A stretch of DNA of 64,000 nucleotides from Gymnorhina tibicen. Lineage: Eukaryota > Chordata > Aves > Passeriformes > Artamidae. Shown one piece after another: positions 12,546 through 24,718 of this stretch (position 1 is the first letter of the stretch; each line of letters opens with the position of its first letter). The translations under genes were made by a program, and so were the position numbers. The stretch lies in the NCBI GenBank assembly GCA_013399875.1, contig VXAZ01004039.1:384977-448976 (forward strand), in the 5' to 3' direction. The notes below the pieces were generated by a model, which was given only the letters and a program-made list of their open reading frames with translations, searched no databases and was not told where the DNA came from.

Positions 12546-14699
12546 CTCTTGGTGGCAGCTGCTGCTCTTCCCAGTGCTCTCTTCCTCTGCTCTTGTCCCC
12601 TCCAGGCACAGGTGTCCAGCAGCCCTCGTGATGTTCCTGCAGAGAGAAGGCCTGGCTCATGTTGAGTCATGGCACTGTTCATCCCTGTTGCCATCCCAGC
12701 TGCTGGAGGGAACCTGGATCCTGGAGGGCGATGTGAAGTGTTTGAAGTGTCTTGTCAGCCCCGGGCAGGTTCTCCGGGAAGGTGGGCACGATGTGGTTGG
12801 GGTTGTCGGGACTTCGTGTTGGATGTTCCCCGTGGGCCCCTCCGGTCGGACCCTTCTCCTTGAGCCGTTTCCTCCAGCCCAGCCCCTCCTAACGCCAGCT
12901 GTGCTGGATGCCCTCACTGGACCAAAATAGAACAATGACTCCCAGGGTTTTCCTTTGAGAGTGTCTTGAGGGAGAACAAATGGGAAGGACTCAAACGGGC
13001 CATCTGCTCCCCTCCCATCCGGCCACGCTGGGCCAGGCCCTTGACAAGGGTGGGTGAAAGGCAAGGTTTGCCAGGAGGGTTGGTGTGAAGGGTGTGAGAG
13101 GGGGCAGCACACAGGGGCCCCTTGAATCCCACTGCACCAGGGACCACTCGGGAGGAGAAGGCAACAGAGCCCATGAGAAAGTGCTGTCCCTGCCAGCCTG
13201 CTGCCCCTGGAGCAGCTCCTGCCCTGGGCATCTCTGTCTTCTGCTCTGAACCCTGGCTGGGCTGTAGGGCAGGGACTCCAGCAAACACAGTCAGCTTGGA
13301 TTGGGCCTGACCTGGTCCTCGGAGCTAGGGAAGGGAAGCCTGGGAGAGGGGAGCATCTCCTGATGTTCTGGTTAGAGGCAGGACCTCACCAATAGGTATT
13401 CCCATGGGCAGGGTGAGTTACGGGAGCCCTGGCACAAGGAGATACCAGGGCCTGGCTCTCCTGTTGGTGCCTGGGGTCTGGCATTCCCAGCCTGGTGTGG
13501 GGGGAGTGGGCAGGACCTGGACACTGGCCATGCCTGTGGGTGTGCTGTGCCCTTGTCCCCCAGACAGCGCTGTGTGTCCCACCTGGGTGAGCCACGTGCT
13601 TCCCTCCTCCTCCTCCTCCAAACTGGTGAGACACAGTTTGCCAGTGGGATCCGGGGCAGGAGGCACACCAAGCTGGGAGATCTTCCCAGAAAGCAGGGCG
13701 TGAGCCCCACAGGGTTTGTAGCTTGTGCTGGAGCTGTCACATCCTTGTGGGTTCCTATCTCTGGGTGCTGTAGATCGTGTTTCTCTGACCTCAGGTGCCC
13801 TCCTGGCTCTGCTTGTTTGGTGAGGAGTGAAGATCAGGAGGGAGGCTGGTGTCCTGCTGGTGCCCTGCTGGTGGCTCAGGTTCTGCTCTGCTCACAAGGA
13901 TGTTTTTGTCTCTCCTCTGACCCTGAGGGCCCCGAGGTCCTTGCTGAGCCCAGCCTGGGAGCCAAGTTACATTGACGGTTCTGGGTGACCTTGGTGTTTT
14001 GCAGTTCTCCCACCTTTATTTTGGCAAAATGCAGGTCCTGGCAGCCCTGCTGGCAGTGGGGCACCTTGTGCCTGCAGGGGGAATGGGAAGGTTGCTATGC
14101 AAAACCAGGACAAGGGGATGGTCAAGCATGATGACTAGAAGCAGCTCCCTTCCTGTTTTCCAGGAGTCTTTCCAGCTGCTCCCTCGAGTTGGTGCCAGCC
14201 TGGCCCTGTCCCAGACATTCCCTGTTGCCCAGGCTCTTGCTGTGGGTCGGGACTGAGTGTCCTGAAGATGTTTGTCTGCTCCAGGAAAAACCCCAGGGCT
14301 GAACCTCCCGAGCGGGCAGCGAGGCCTTGGCTGCGCCGCTCCTCTGCAAGAGGCAGCACGTCGTGACCTCTGTCCCTGTGCTGGGCAGAACAGGGAGGGA
14401 TGAGCCCGGGGCCTGTTCCCAGCACCGCACATCTCTTGGCACGCAGGATAACCCTCCCGCGGGCTGGAACCACGAGCAGCCTCTGCCAGAGCTGTGCCTC
14501 CTCCAGCCCTGTGCCCTGGCCACGGCGGGTCCTGCTGGGTGAGCACGCTGAGCCCTGGGGGCTGCCCGGGCATGACCCAGCCCCCGCCAGGGATCAGGCC
14601 GGGGATCAGGCCGGGTCAGGTGTCCAGGTGCAGCAGATGGGTTGGTGCAATGTGCCCGTTCCTGCTCGGCAGGGAATGTTACTCACCTGCCCGGGGAGG

Positions 14700-14960
14700 C
14701 ACACGCGCTCCATGGCTTGGCACCGCCTGCCAAGCCTTAATCTGCATTGTTTGACAGCTGGGGCGCTGCTGACGTCAATGCCATGGCTCAGGGGGCTTTT
14801 GGGGAGGAATGGGCAAGTCTCCGCACACGTGAGCTGAGCAGGAAAACATCGTGCTGAAACCACAGCGGGAGAGTGGGGAGAAGGAGGAGGAGGAGCAGGA
14901 GAAAGGACAAGGGGTGCAGTGCCAAGGGACGCCACTCCTGTGCTGACTCACAGCCAGCTC
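14700..14960. promoter_or_regulatory. candidate enhancer: CRE, E-box, RUNX and AP-1 motifs
   Basis: Contains a full CRE TGACGTCA (14,770-14,777), an E-box CACGTG (about 14,825), AACCACA (about 14,857) and AP-1 TGACTCA (14,944-14,950). A perfect 9-bp inverted repeat (GGCTTGGCA / TGCCAAGCC, 5-nt loop) is at 14,714-14,736. Regulatory function is inferred. Confidence 0.3.
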
Positions 14961-15826
14961 TGCCTGGCTGGGCACTGTCACCGATGCAGGAAAGTGCCAC
15001 CCTGTGTGTCCAGCTTGCTGGGAATCGCTGCTGGATTCCCTTCCCCTGCCCATGCTGAGGGTCTGATGTGCCCTGGAAGCATCTAACCTGCCCTCCTGAT
15101 CCCATGGGGCCAACTGAGACGACTGCTGTGGGCAGCTGGATTTTTTCTGCACTGCTGGGTGACGGCTGCTCTCCTCTCATCCTTCTCAGGGCTCAGGGAA
15201 GAGGTGTGGGTCTGTCCCTCCCTTCACTCGATGTCATTAAAGAAGATGCTCACCCCCATCTGGATTGCGCCAGCTTTGGACATCACTGTCCTGCCTCAAG
15301 GGAACATTTCAGGATGCTCCTTGGAAGCCATGCCCACGTCACTTTTGGCTTTGGTCAACTCGGCTCTGCTGCTCTCCTCACGAAGGAAATAGGTCCCATG
15401 AGTAGATCATGGGAACAACACCCTGTGTCTCCTACGGACTGATCCTTCCACAGGTATCCAGGGTGCTCTACGTTGTACTTGCTGGTCTGGGGAACGCTGA
15501 GCATCCATTGTTTCTCCTTGCGGGAATGGTCTAGGTCCAGCTTCCTTGTGTCTGTCCTGCAAAGCCTCGCTTATCTTTGGAGCCCGGATAAAGCTCTCTG
15601 GAGAGCCTTGGCACGGAAATCATGGCTGCTTCCACTTGTGACCTTAGGAACACATCCTGATGGCAATTGTTCTCCAGGCTGGAAATCCTGTCTGCTCCGC
15701 TGCAGGGCTCGTGCTCCCCGAGCAGCTCGAGGTCTTTGGCCAAGGCAGTCAACCCTTCCTGCAGGGAAATCACTCTTGTCCCATGGCACGGGGCAGCCAC
15801 CCCTGGCACAGGCTGCTCCACTCCCT

Positions 15827-15846
15827 GGGCTGGGCTGGGCTGGGCT
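15827..15846 (+). repeat. (GGGCT)4 microsatellite
   Basis: Four perfect pentanucleotide units, 35 bp before an A/T homopolymer tract. Confidence 0.9.
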
Positions 15847-15864
15847 GCTCTGCTTTAACATCCT

Positions 15865-15896
15865 TAAAAATTTTTTTATTAAAAAAAAAAAAAAAA
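15865..15896. repeat. A/T tract
   Basis: AAAAA, T7 and then A16. No retroposed gene body is recognised on either side. Confidence 0.9.
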
Positions 15897-18119
15897 GCAA
15901 CCCAGGGAGTGAGGAGACAAAAGAAGAGGAAGTCAGGAGTTGCCACAAGTAGCTATGAAGGGATTTTTTTTTCATGGCTTAGAAAGCAACTTGGTGGCAA
16001 CTGTGCTGAAGCTCAACCTGGGTCATACCTGGGAAGTGGAAAACCCTGAAAGCCATTCCAGGTCCTGAGCTGAAAGCCAGGAGGGGCAACGAACCCTGTA
16101 AATAATCCACTTCTCAAACAGAAGTTGTTTTCTTTTGCCCCTCACCCCTGTCAGCACAAAAGAACCCGAGTGACCCTGGAGTAGATTAAATGCCTTAGGT
16201 TGCCTTTGGTTATGTTTGCACCACTGGCATGGGGCTGTGTTGCTTCCTGAGCAAATGTTTTTGAGGCCTTGGAAACTGCAAGTTGGATGATATCCACCAG
16301 GCAAGGGTTTTAGCAAAGTGTCTGAGTTTTCAGATCTCTGGGGAAACACTGACTATGGCTTGGTCCAGAGAAGGGGAAGTAGCACAAGTTGTGCCATGGT
16401 CAGTTTTTCTGGAGAAAGCTGGATTCCTCTCTGTGGTTAGTCAAATGCTGTGATTCAGCCCTCCCTCAGTAAATGAGGCATCCAAAAGTACGCAGGGAGT
16501 TTCTCTTCCTTGAAATTCTGCTCCAGAGGGTACATGTGGGCTGTATAACTCAAGTTTTCCTTTGCAGAGATAAAAATTGCACTTGATTACCCAAAAAGCC
16601 CCCTTTGATCACTTTTCTTAAACGAGCATCCTCTGTGTATCACGTTACCTTCTTGTCCACCTGGCCCCAGGGTGCAGTGCCAAACCCCGCTGTTTTCTAG
16701 CTGATATTCCAGCAATATTTTCTGTCTCATATTCCAGCCAAGGCTTCATGTGTGCATGTTTCTGTAGCTGGGGGTGTGGGATGTGCTCTGCAGCCCAGCC
16801 CAGGCATCGGAGACCCACGATCAGTCCTGACCATCCCCAAGGCAGTTTGAATATCAGAATAATGAACAAACCAAAGGGAATTACCATAAGTGTGCCAGAA
16901 GCTTCCCTAGAAACTCAGCTGGGAACACTCGGGAGAAGTTCTGTGCACACCTTTAGCAAGATGAGGCTGAGGAGGAGACACGATGTTTTGGTTAGAAATA
17001 ATTATAAAAGGTGTTGCTTTCTCCTACAGACCTGACCTACTGGTCCAATGACCCCGGTGCTGGCACGTGCTCTGATCTTAGCCATGACTTAACAAAATTT
17101 GGGCTCACCTGAAGCGTCACCTGAAGCCGAGACAGGGAACTGAGCGATCCCATGGAAAAGATGCAGCCTGGTGGCTCAAGGGTGAGGGGCCAGAACGGGG
17201 CACGGTCTTCTCTGGAATCCCTGAGCCCCCTTGTCCATTAGAAAGTGGGATCTGTGCTTCAGGTTTGCTTTTGGGCTCATCTCCGTAACCCCCGTGTGTG
17301 GTGTGGGGGTCAAGTTGCTGCTGGTGCAGCTGGGTGCTGCAGAGGCTGAGGGGATCCTGGGCTGCTCCCTCCCCAAAACACCCCCAGCCTGGCTTTGGGC
17401 TGAGCCTACCCCTTCCCCAGGAGGGGCTGCCAGCCTTGGCTGGATCACTGCATGGGAGGGAGTCACTTAATCACTTCCACCGCTGAATAGCAGCATCTCA
17501 GCAGGATTTGGCTTTCTCTCTGAGCCACAGTGGCAGATGCCACCTCCCTGGTGGCCAAGGACCAGGGGTCCCAAACCCCTCTTTGAAACACTGACGGCTC
17601 AAAAACATCGGCACGGGCTCGGCTCTGCTCGCTAAAGAGCTCCCATTGCTTCACTGGCCCCAGGAGCCAGGGACTGCCTGCCTGAGAGCTGGTTCCTTCG
17701 GGCTCTTTTCAACCAAAGATCACGTTTTCCATGGAAGAAAGGTTGTGAAAAGCTGATATCTGAGAATCCAGGGGTTTCGGTTCTGCTGCCACCCACCTTG
17801 GTCACAGGCTCTCCTGGGGCAAAGCCTGGCCAGGCTGGGTCTGTCTCCGCCGTGTCCTTGCGCACTCTGATGGTTTTGCAACACACAATTCCTTTTTCTT
17901 GTTCTTTCAGCTCCGGGAAGGGCATGGCTGGTGCTGAGAACTCAGCCCAGCCTTTCTGCTCATGGCTTCCTCCATTTCGAGCAGCTCCAAAGCACACGCA
18001 GGCAGTGTCCCCTCCTGTGCCTGAGCTGCCAGGACTGCCAGCACTGATCCCACCCTGCCGCTCTGGCCCTGGTGATGGTAAGGTTCCAGATGTGGAACAC
18101 AGAACCCCAGATGTGGAAC

Positions 18120-18295
18120 GCAGAATCCCAGACTCGTTTAGGTTGGACAGAACCTTAAAGCCCATCTCGTTCCATCCCCTGCCATGGGCAGGGACACCTT
18201 CCACTAGCCCAGGTTGCTCCAAACCCCGTCCAACCTGGCCTTGGACATTCCAGGGATGGGGCAGTCACAGCTGCTCTGGGCAGCCTGGGATATGT
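18120..18295 (-). mobile_element. CR1 3'-end fragment
   Basis: CCTGCCATGGGCAGGGACAC, CACTAGCCCAGGTTGCTCCA and GGATGGGGCAGTCACAGCTG. The tail is partly eroded. Confidence 0.9.
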
Positions 18296-19517
18296 TTATG
18301 GAGAGATCCCCATGAATGAATTGCAAAGGGCTCTGGGATAATTCAACTCCCAAGAAATGGAGGGAAGAGACGAAGAAGCATCCCGAGGAGGGAGAGGTCA
18401 GAAGGAATTTCCCATCATTTGCTGCGTGGACCATTGAGTGTTGCATGTCCTTGGTGCTGAGACAGGGGTCACAGGGAAGCAGAGGCAGAGCTGTGGGATA
18501 GTAGAGGAGAAGAGTAACATATATAAACACCAGACTCTTAGAATCCAGGCTTCTTAGCCTTTCTAATAACTCGATCTTAGGTCGGTGCTCATCTGTTTCT
18601 CCATACCAGGGGCTGACGGTTCCCTGACGGTTCGCTTCCGAGAAATGGCCTTTGCTGTTCACTGAGGTCATCAGACAGAACGCGCTGATCTGTGGCTGGT
18701 TGTGTGGTTTGGGAGTTATTGCTAGCAGAGAATGCTTTGGGAGGGATTGTCTTACTCTGTAAAACCTCCTCTTCAGCCCCAAATCTCAGCAGCTTTCAGA
18801 GAAAAATCAGAAGGGGTGGGCAAAGCTTCCCCCACCTCGTTCTACCCACCTCCCTGCAGATTTCCTAAATCCATGAAACCGGGTGGGGGAGGCTCTTCCT
18901 TACTCTCAAAATTGCAAGGCTCGGGTTGGTTGTGCCAGACTCTTGGCCAGCCTGGTTTCTGTGAGCATCAAAGACCTCAATGAGAAGCTCTCCCCACCGC
19001 ATCAGCTGACATGAAAACCTGCTTCTGGAAAAGTACTTTCTTCCTGCCTTTTAAAAGCCAACTGCAGGGTGTTCCTGGTGGAGCCCAAATATTTTCCAAG
19101 GGCTAAATAATTATATTTAATTAGTTTTCATTAAGGTGATGCCAATCCACCCTTCTCTTTGGAAACTCAGCTTCTGAAAGGGCTTGAAAACAACGAAGCA
19201 GGGAAAATATTGTACCCGTACCTCACTCATTTCCATCTGTCATGGAAAAGAAAAGGACCACCACCCTCCCAAACTCCTTGGGGAAAGGGACCAACAAATT
19301 CCACATTAGACATCAATCCCTGCCTGATCATGGGAAGCCATGGAATGTCCTGCTGGGGGACACAGGGGTTTCCCCTCTGGCACCTGTGTTACACTGACTG
19401 CACAGCCAAGCTGGCACAAACCCAGCTGTGGCAGTAGATCCTTGGTCCTTGCTTGGCACACCACTGAGTCACTGCTTTCCGTTTCACAGAATCATCATTC
19501 CATCTGGAACGTTAAAT

Positions 19518-19690
19518 CCTAGAATCACAGAATGGTTTGGGTTGGAAAGGACCTGTTCATCCCGTTCCACCCCCTGCCATGGTCAGGGACACCTCTCACT
19601 AGCCCAGGTTGCTCCAAGCCCCTTCCAGCCTGGCTTTGGACACTTCCAGGGATGGAGCAGCCACAGCTTCTTTAGAAACCCATTCCTCTG
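19518..19690 (-). mobile_element. CR1 3'-end fragment
   Basis: Classic inverted tail AGAATCACAGAATGGTTTGG followed by CACTAGCCCAGGTTGCTCCA. Confidence 0.93.
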
Positions 19691-20807
19691 CTTGAATCTA
19701 TGGTGTTTGATCAAAAAATGGTTTCCTCAAGTTCTGCCTCTTACTGGTCTCATTTCTGCTGTTTTCCATTGAGTTCGAGTGTGTCACATTCCCATTTAAT
19801 GGAGGAAATGAATCTGGCAGCAAAACCTCTTTGGATCTGCTTTTACCTGGGTGCACACTTGCTTTGGGCTTTTCTCTGCTGCAATCATTGATTTTCTTCC
19901 TGTGTGCTGAATCCTTCCCGAGGAGAACCCTTCCTACAGGAGTTTCTTGTACACGAGTAATGGTGGGAGAAAACAAAACCGACCACCTAGATGTCTCCAC
20001 ACCTCCAGCTGTGTTACCAACGCAGCCGCCTCTTCGTCTGGTCCCGATCCAAGCCCCAGCAGCGACGGGGGAAATTCCCACTCCACAGGAAGCCATACCA
20101 GCATTCCAGTCAGCCTTTTCAAAATACTTGCTGAGGAAGAGCACACACCCTCTGTTTGAGTCCATCGAGTGTCCTGTTTACCTTTCTTCTTGGATGCTGC
20201 AGGAGAATGTCCCTGTATCACCTGGCCCAAGAAAAAGGGAATTATCCATGGAGGCTTGAAAAAGCCTCTGTCCTGGCACTTTTCAGAGTTGAAGAGGTGC
20301 CAGAAGCCCAGGTGAGAATTCCTGAGATGGGGATTGCAAAAGAGGCTAAGAAACTTTTGAGACTTGGCACTGTGTTAGGGGACGGCTCTGCCCTAAGGAG
20401 CTACGGCTCTGCTTTCCCTCTTTGCGCCCCGCACGTGTCGGGTTTGCTCCGTGCCATAAGATTCTGCTTCTGTGAATAGCGGTGTCGTCCGGTGAGTAGA
20501 AAGGGACTCGGTGCTGCAGAGGGCCATGTTGGCCTGGGGACCCATCAGAGATACCTTGTGCTCCTGGACAGGATGGCAGGAGCAGGAGAGGGGCTGGATT
20601 TCCCCAGGTGCGTTGTTGTGCAAAAAATGAGAAATTGCTTCTTAAAGGGCCTCACCATGTAAGCACTGAGTGTGTTAAATCAAACTCTACACCACACTCC
20701 AGGTCTCGTGTCCTCACCGTTCCTGCATGATTCCCGGGAATGCTTCCAACACCAAGCTGGCAGTCAAAGCACAGCATCCTGCACACTCCTTCATGTGGAT
20801 GGGGCTA

Positions 20808-20922
20808 CCTGGAGCAACCTGGGCTAGTGGAAGGTGTCCCTGCCAGGGCAGGGGTTTGGAATTGGATGGTCTTTAAGTTCCCTTCCAACCCAAACCATCC
20901 TGGGATTCAGTGATTCTATGAT
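20808..20922 (+). mobile_element. short CR1 3'-end fragment
   Basis: GGGCTAGTGGAAGGTGTCCC, TTCCAACCCAAACCATCCTG and the tail ATTCAGTGATTCTATGAT. Confidence 0.92.
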
Positions 20923-23900
20923 CTGCCTGCAGCAACCCCAGGGAACTGCAGCTGTCCCGAACTCTCCGTATGGAGCGTCTTTGGACCGTCCCAAAGGCAG
21001 CTGGAACACCCCACGCTCCAGTGAGACCCCAGCCCAGTACTGTTTCCCCAACAAGGTTGTCCCTTCCCTGTGGGAGAGCACTGCCCTGCCCTGGCGTGCC
21101 CTGGAATGTGTCCACGGGCTCTGGGAGGAGAACCACCCCTGTGGGTGCTCGTGGGAGAAGCGTGGCCCCTGCTTTGGCACCAGTGCCCTCCTCACAACGA
21201 GGGGCATGACCTGCTGCCCTGCCCCAGGGGTTTGGGTGCTGAAGGTGACGTTCCCAAGGCTGTTCCCTCCAGGAGAGATGCTGGCTGTCGCTCAGCACTC
21301 CGTGAGTGGCTCTGCCTCTTATCTCTGGCGATGGAGGGCTGTGCTGCAGAACAAGGAGTCCCGGGCCGGCGTCCAGCTGGGGATGCCAACAGCTCTGGAC
21401 AGGCTGTTCACGGAACGATCCCTCCCGGTTCGGTGCTGCCGCGCTCTCTTGTGAAACGTCCTGGCTGCACCAAGGATTGGGGCTGGCTCTGGGCACACGG
21501 GCTGGAGGAGGCAGGGAAAAGCTGGGAAACAAAGACAGCACAGAATCCTGCCCTTTCAACCCCTCTGTGCCCGTGACCCGTGAGGGATGCCCCGTGTCTT
21601 GCATCAGTAGTTATTTTCCCAAGGATCTGTCTCCGGACCCTGGCACGGCACTGCTCCGTGAAAACCCAGAAGCCGTGTCCATCTGCATGGCACCAGCTGC
21701 ATTTGAGTGCCAGGGACCTGCTGCCTGTACCCACCTATCTGATGGGCTGTGCCCACACCGGGCTGTGATCTTTCCCCTCTAGCTTCCACTTATCCCTAGG
21801 TTTGCCTCACATCCTCGGCATCTCTTCTGGGAGTTTTCCCAGCTGGCAGGATAGGTTGGTGTGCCTGTCCTTGGGTCTTCCCCAGCATTTTGGAGGGGCA
21901 GCAGCTCCTGCCAGTGCCAGCACCAGCAACCTCTGCAGGAGCTAATTTTCCTTAATTTGGGTGAGTTAGGAACCTGCTTCCCGATGCGTGGATGGACCAG
22001 ACAAGATCTGCATTGCTTTTTGTGGAAGCAGAGGGGAACTGGCTGAGTCTTAATTCCTCGTGGCATCTTCCCATCCCTCTACTGCTGCTCTGTTTGTGCC
22101 CAGACTGGGTTTGAGTTGACTGAGAGCAAACCTCCTGGTGGGACTGGAAAAGGAGACAAGTCTCCAGGTGCCTACGGCCTTCTGTTGGCATCAAGAGCCC
22201 ACAGAGAGGGCAGCTTGGATGCCTGGAAGCCCCCAAACGCCAGGGCCTCTGGGGATGGGAGGAGGTACAGCCTGAGTCATGCGAGAGAGGAACTGTTGCT
22301 GTGCTCCACCTATTCCAGTTATGTTCCATCCCCTGCCTCGCTCGCTCTAGCAGGGGAGCAGGCAACAAACGATGAGTCAGGCATTGTCCAGAGACTCTCC
22401 AGGGGACAAACATCATGCTATCATCTTTCCTTGGCTATCTCCTCAACAACTGCATCCTACAGCTGGCCTGGCAGCTTCTCCTCCTGTTTTGTTTGCTTCC
22501 TCCTGGCCGCAGACCGCTGTCGCTGGAAGTGTCGACGGTGCCTCTCAGTCTATTCTACCTAAATTTAAACCACTATTTTTGTCTTTCCAGGCTCATTGTG
22601 TTTTAAATTTGGAATAAAAAAGTCACATGAGGAAAGCTGCTGTCTGATGTTTGGTGCCTTGGTGATGAAAACCTCGGGCCAGGACGGCCCAGTCTCGCCA
22701 TTGAGCGTCCTGACTGCGAGGGACAGGGTTACGTTTCCCACAGACGTTCCCCAAAGGAGCAGGGAGGAGGCAGGAGTGGGATGGGATGTCCCATTTCTCT
22801 TCCCAGTTGAGCGTTTCCAGTCAAGAGGCTCCTTCAGCAGCGTGTCGACACAGAGATAACAGACGCGGGCGCGTTTCAGGAAGCGGTTCCCAGAAGTGGT
22901 TGACATTTCTCACTGGTGTGACCTGGGCTGATGGGTGACCTTGCAAAAGACGGAAAAGCCAAGCCAGAGGTCAAACGACGGGAACAGGCACTGAGGAAAT
23001 GACCCCTTGCTGAAATTATTGACCTCGTGTGGATAACATGTCTTTAGATGTGAGTCGGAGCCTTTCCCTTCATGGTGCTGAGGGGAGCACCAGGGTGTGG
23101 GGTTCCTGGTGTCCCCGGGGTGTCAGGGATGCAGGAGTCTGGGCTGAATGGGGTGAGGACTTCGGTGGCTCCTCACCAAAAGAAGGACAGTGCTTGGGAT
23201 GGGATGGCTGGGCAGTCCCCACTGAAATCACCCTGCAGGCTGTTTGTGAAGAGCTCAACTGGCCCCAAAAAGTGTGGTGGTGTCCATGCAGCTTCCCATT
23301 GTTGTGGCTAGACGGTGCCCACCCCTGCCAGACAAAGCCAATTCTCCTTAACTCCAGCTCACGAGGAGGTCTGAAGAAGGGAGGGAGCTGAAGAACAACT
23401 GTGCAATGCCAAATGCTGACCAAACTCCCCCAGTGGCCTCTCCCATCCCACCCCTACGGCAGCGGTGCGTGGTCCTCCCTTCAGGTGAGTAGCTCAGGGG
23501 AGTTTTCTCTAAAGAACAGCAACTCCTTGTCCCTCTCCTTTTGCTCAGGGTGCAGGGAAACTTTAAAATGCCACTTCCAAGGGAAAACAGGCAGCTTGCT
23601 CCATGAGCTGGCAGCTCACTCTTGAAACTGATTTTGGGAGAGCTTCAGGGGACCACCACTGACCACATCATTTTTTTACACTGGAATGTATCTCCCTTAC
23701 AGCTCTGTGCTGGCATGTTAAAGAGAGATGGAGTGGGGTCTCTGTGCGGCCAGCCAGTATGGATCCAGCTGGTGGGATCTCAGCCATGCCTTTTGCTCTG
23801 AAATTCAAACCTTATGACAGACCCTTCATCCGACTGTCAGCTGTCAGATGCAGACGGGAAACACAGTGTTCCTGATTCAAAACAAGTAATTTCTAAGGTA

Positions 23901-24060
23901 AGTAAAGCCGAGCCCATCAGGAAGACGGCTGGTCAAAGGAGTTCTTCTGGGTGGGAGTGCTCCATCATGGCTGTCAGAACAATTTACTGATTTCCCTGTA
24001 AAAATAAACATCTGCCTCACTTTCCAGGGTGAGGCTGAGCAGCCGTGGCGGAGGCTGAGA

Positions 24061-24080
24061 AGTCAGTCAGTCAGTCAGTC
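24061..24080 (+). repeat. (AGTC)5 microsatellite
   Basis: Five perfect tetranucleotide units. Confidence 0.97.
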
Positions 24081-24445
24081 ACCCTCTCAGTCACCTGGCG
24101 GCGTGGCTCTGAGGCGGCTCAGGTGGAGTGTGAAGGCAAAATGTGTGTCATGGGAGCTGGCAGCTCCTCACCACACCCGCTCCTCGCTCCAAGCTCGCTC
24201 CCTTCTTTGTGACTCAGGTCCTTGGTGTCCTCGGAGCAGCTGGGAACAGTCAGGTTCCCCTGCTGACGCTGCAGTGCTGGTACCTCGAGGCAGGAACCGT
24301 GTGAGCTGGACTCGGTCCGAGGATGTGGTGCTGAGTCACCACCTCCGCCAGCCCATCCCTGGCACAGTCAGGGGGACACGAGGTGTGAGGTGGTCTGGGA
24401 GCAGAAACATCATCTCCATCAGGATGTTCTTGAAGGATCATGGGA

Positions 24446-24718
24446 ATCACAGAATGGTTTGGGTTGGAGGGGACCTTAAAGCTCATCTCCTTCCCCCCCC
24501 TGCCACTGGCAGGGACACCTTCCACTGTCCCAGGGTGCTCCAAGCCCTGTCCAACCTGGCCTTGGACACTTCCAGGGATCCAGGGGCAGCCACAGCTTCT
24601 GTGGGCACCCTGTGCCAGGGCCTCCCCACCCTCACAGGGAAGGATTTCTCCCCCGTATCCCATCTAGCCCTGCCCTCTCTCAGTTCCAAGCTGTTCCCCC
24701 TTGTCCTGTCTCCTAAAG
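24446..24718 (-). mobile_element. CR1 3'-end fragment
   Basis: GAATCACAGAATGGTTTGGG through GGGCACCCTGTGCCAGGGCC to CCCCCTTGTCCTGTCTCC. Confidence 0.94.

Larger units (their letters stand above)
11281..14699. other. intergenic, no gene recognised
   Basis: CR1 pieces at 11,642 and 12,158 and a short (CTC)n run at about 13,604-13,618. GC-rich open frames at 13.4-14.6 kb show no family similarity. Confidence 0.65.
14961..18119. other. intergenic, no gene recognised
   Basis: Holds the GGGCT and A/T tracts. Nothing else identified. Confidence 0.7.
18296..24445. other. intergenic, no gene recognised
   Basis: CR1 at 19,518 and 20,808 and the AGTC microsatellite. AT-rich patch at 19,085-19,140. 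No exon recognised. Confidence 0.7.

Noticed and set aside
14016..14573. 185-codon minus-strand open frame in GC-rich DNA
   Set aside because: Low-complexity Arg/Pro/Ser/Gly-rich translation with no splice-site or family support.
15865..15896. A-tract as the tail of a processed pseudogene
   Set aside because: No gene-like body precedes it on either strand.
16960..16985. CR1-like GATGAGGCTGAGGAGGAGAC
   Set aside because: Too short and not continued by CR1 sequence on either side.
20873..21604. 243-codon minus-strand open frame
   Set aside because: Its C-terminal end runs into a CR1 fragment and the rest matches no family I recognise.
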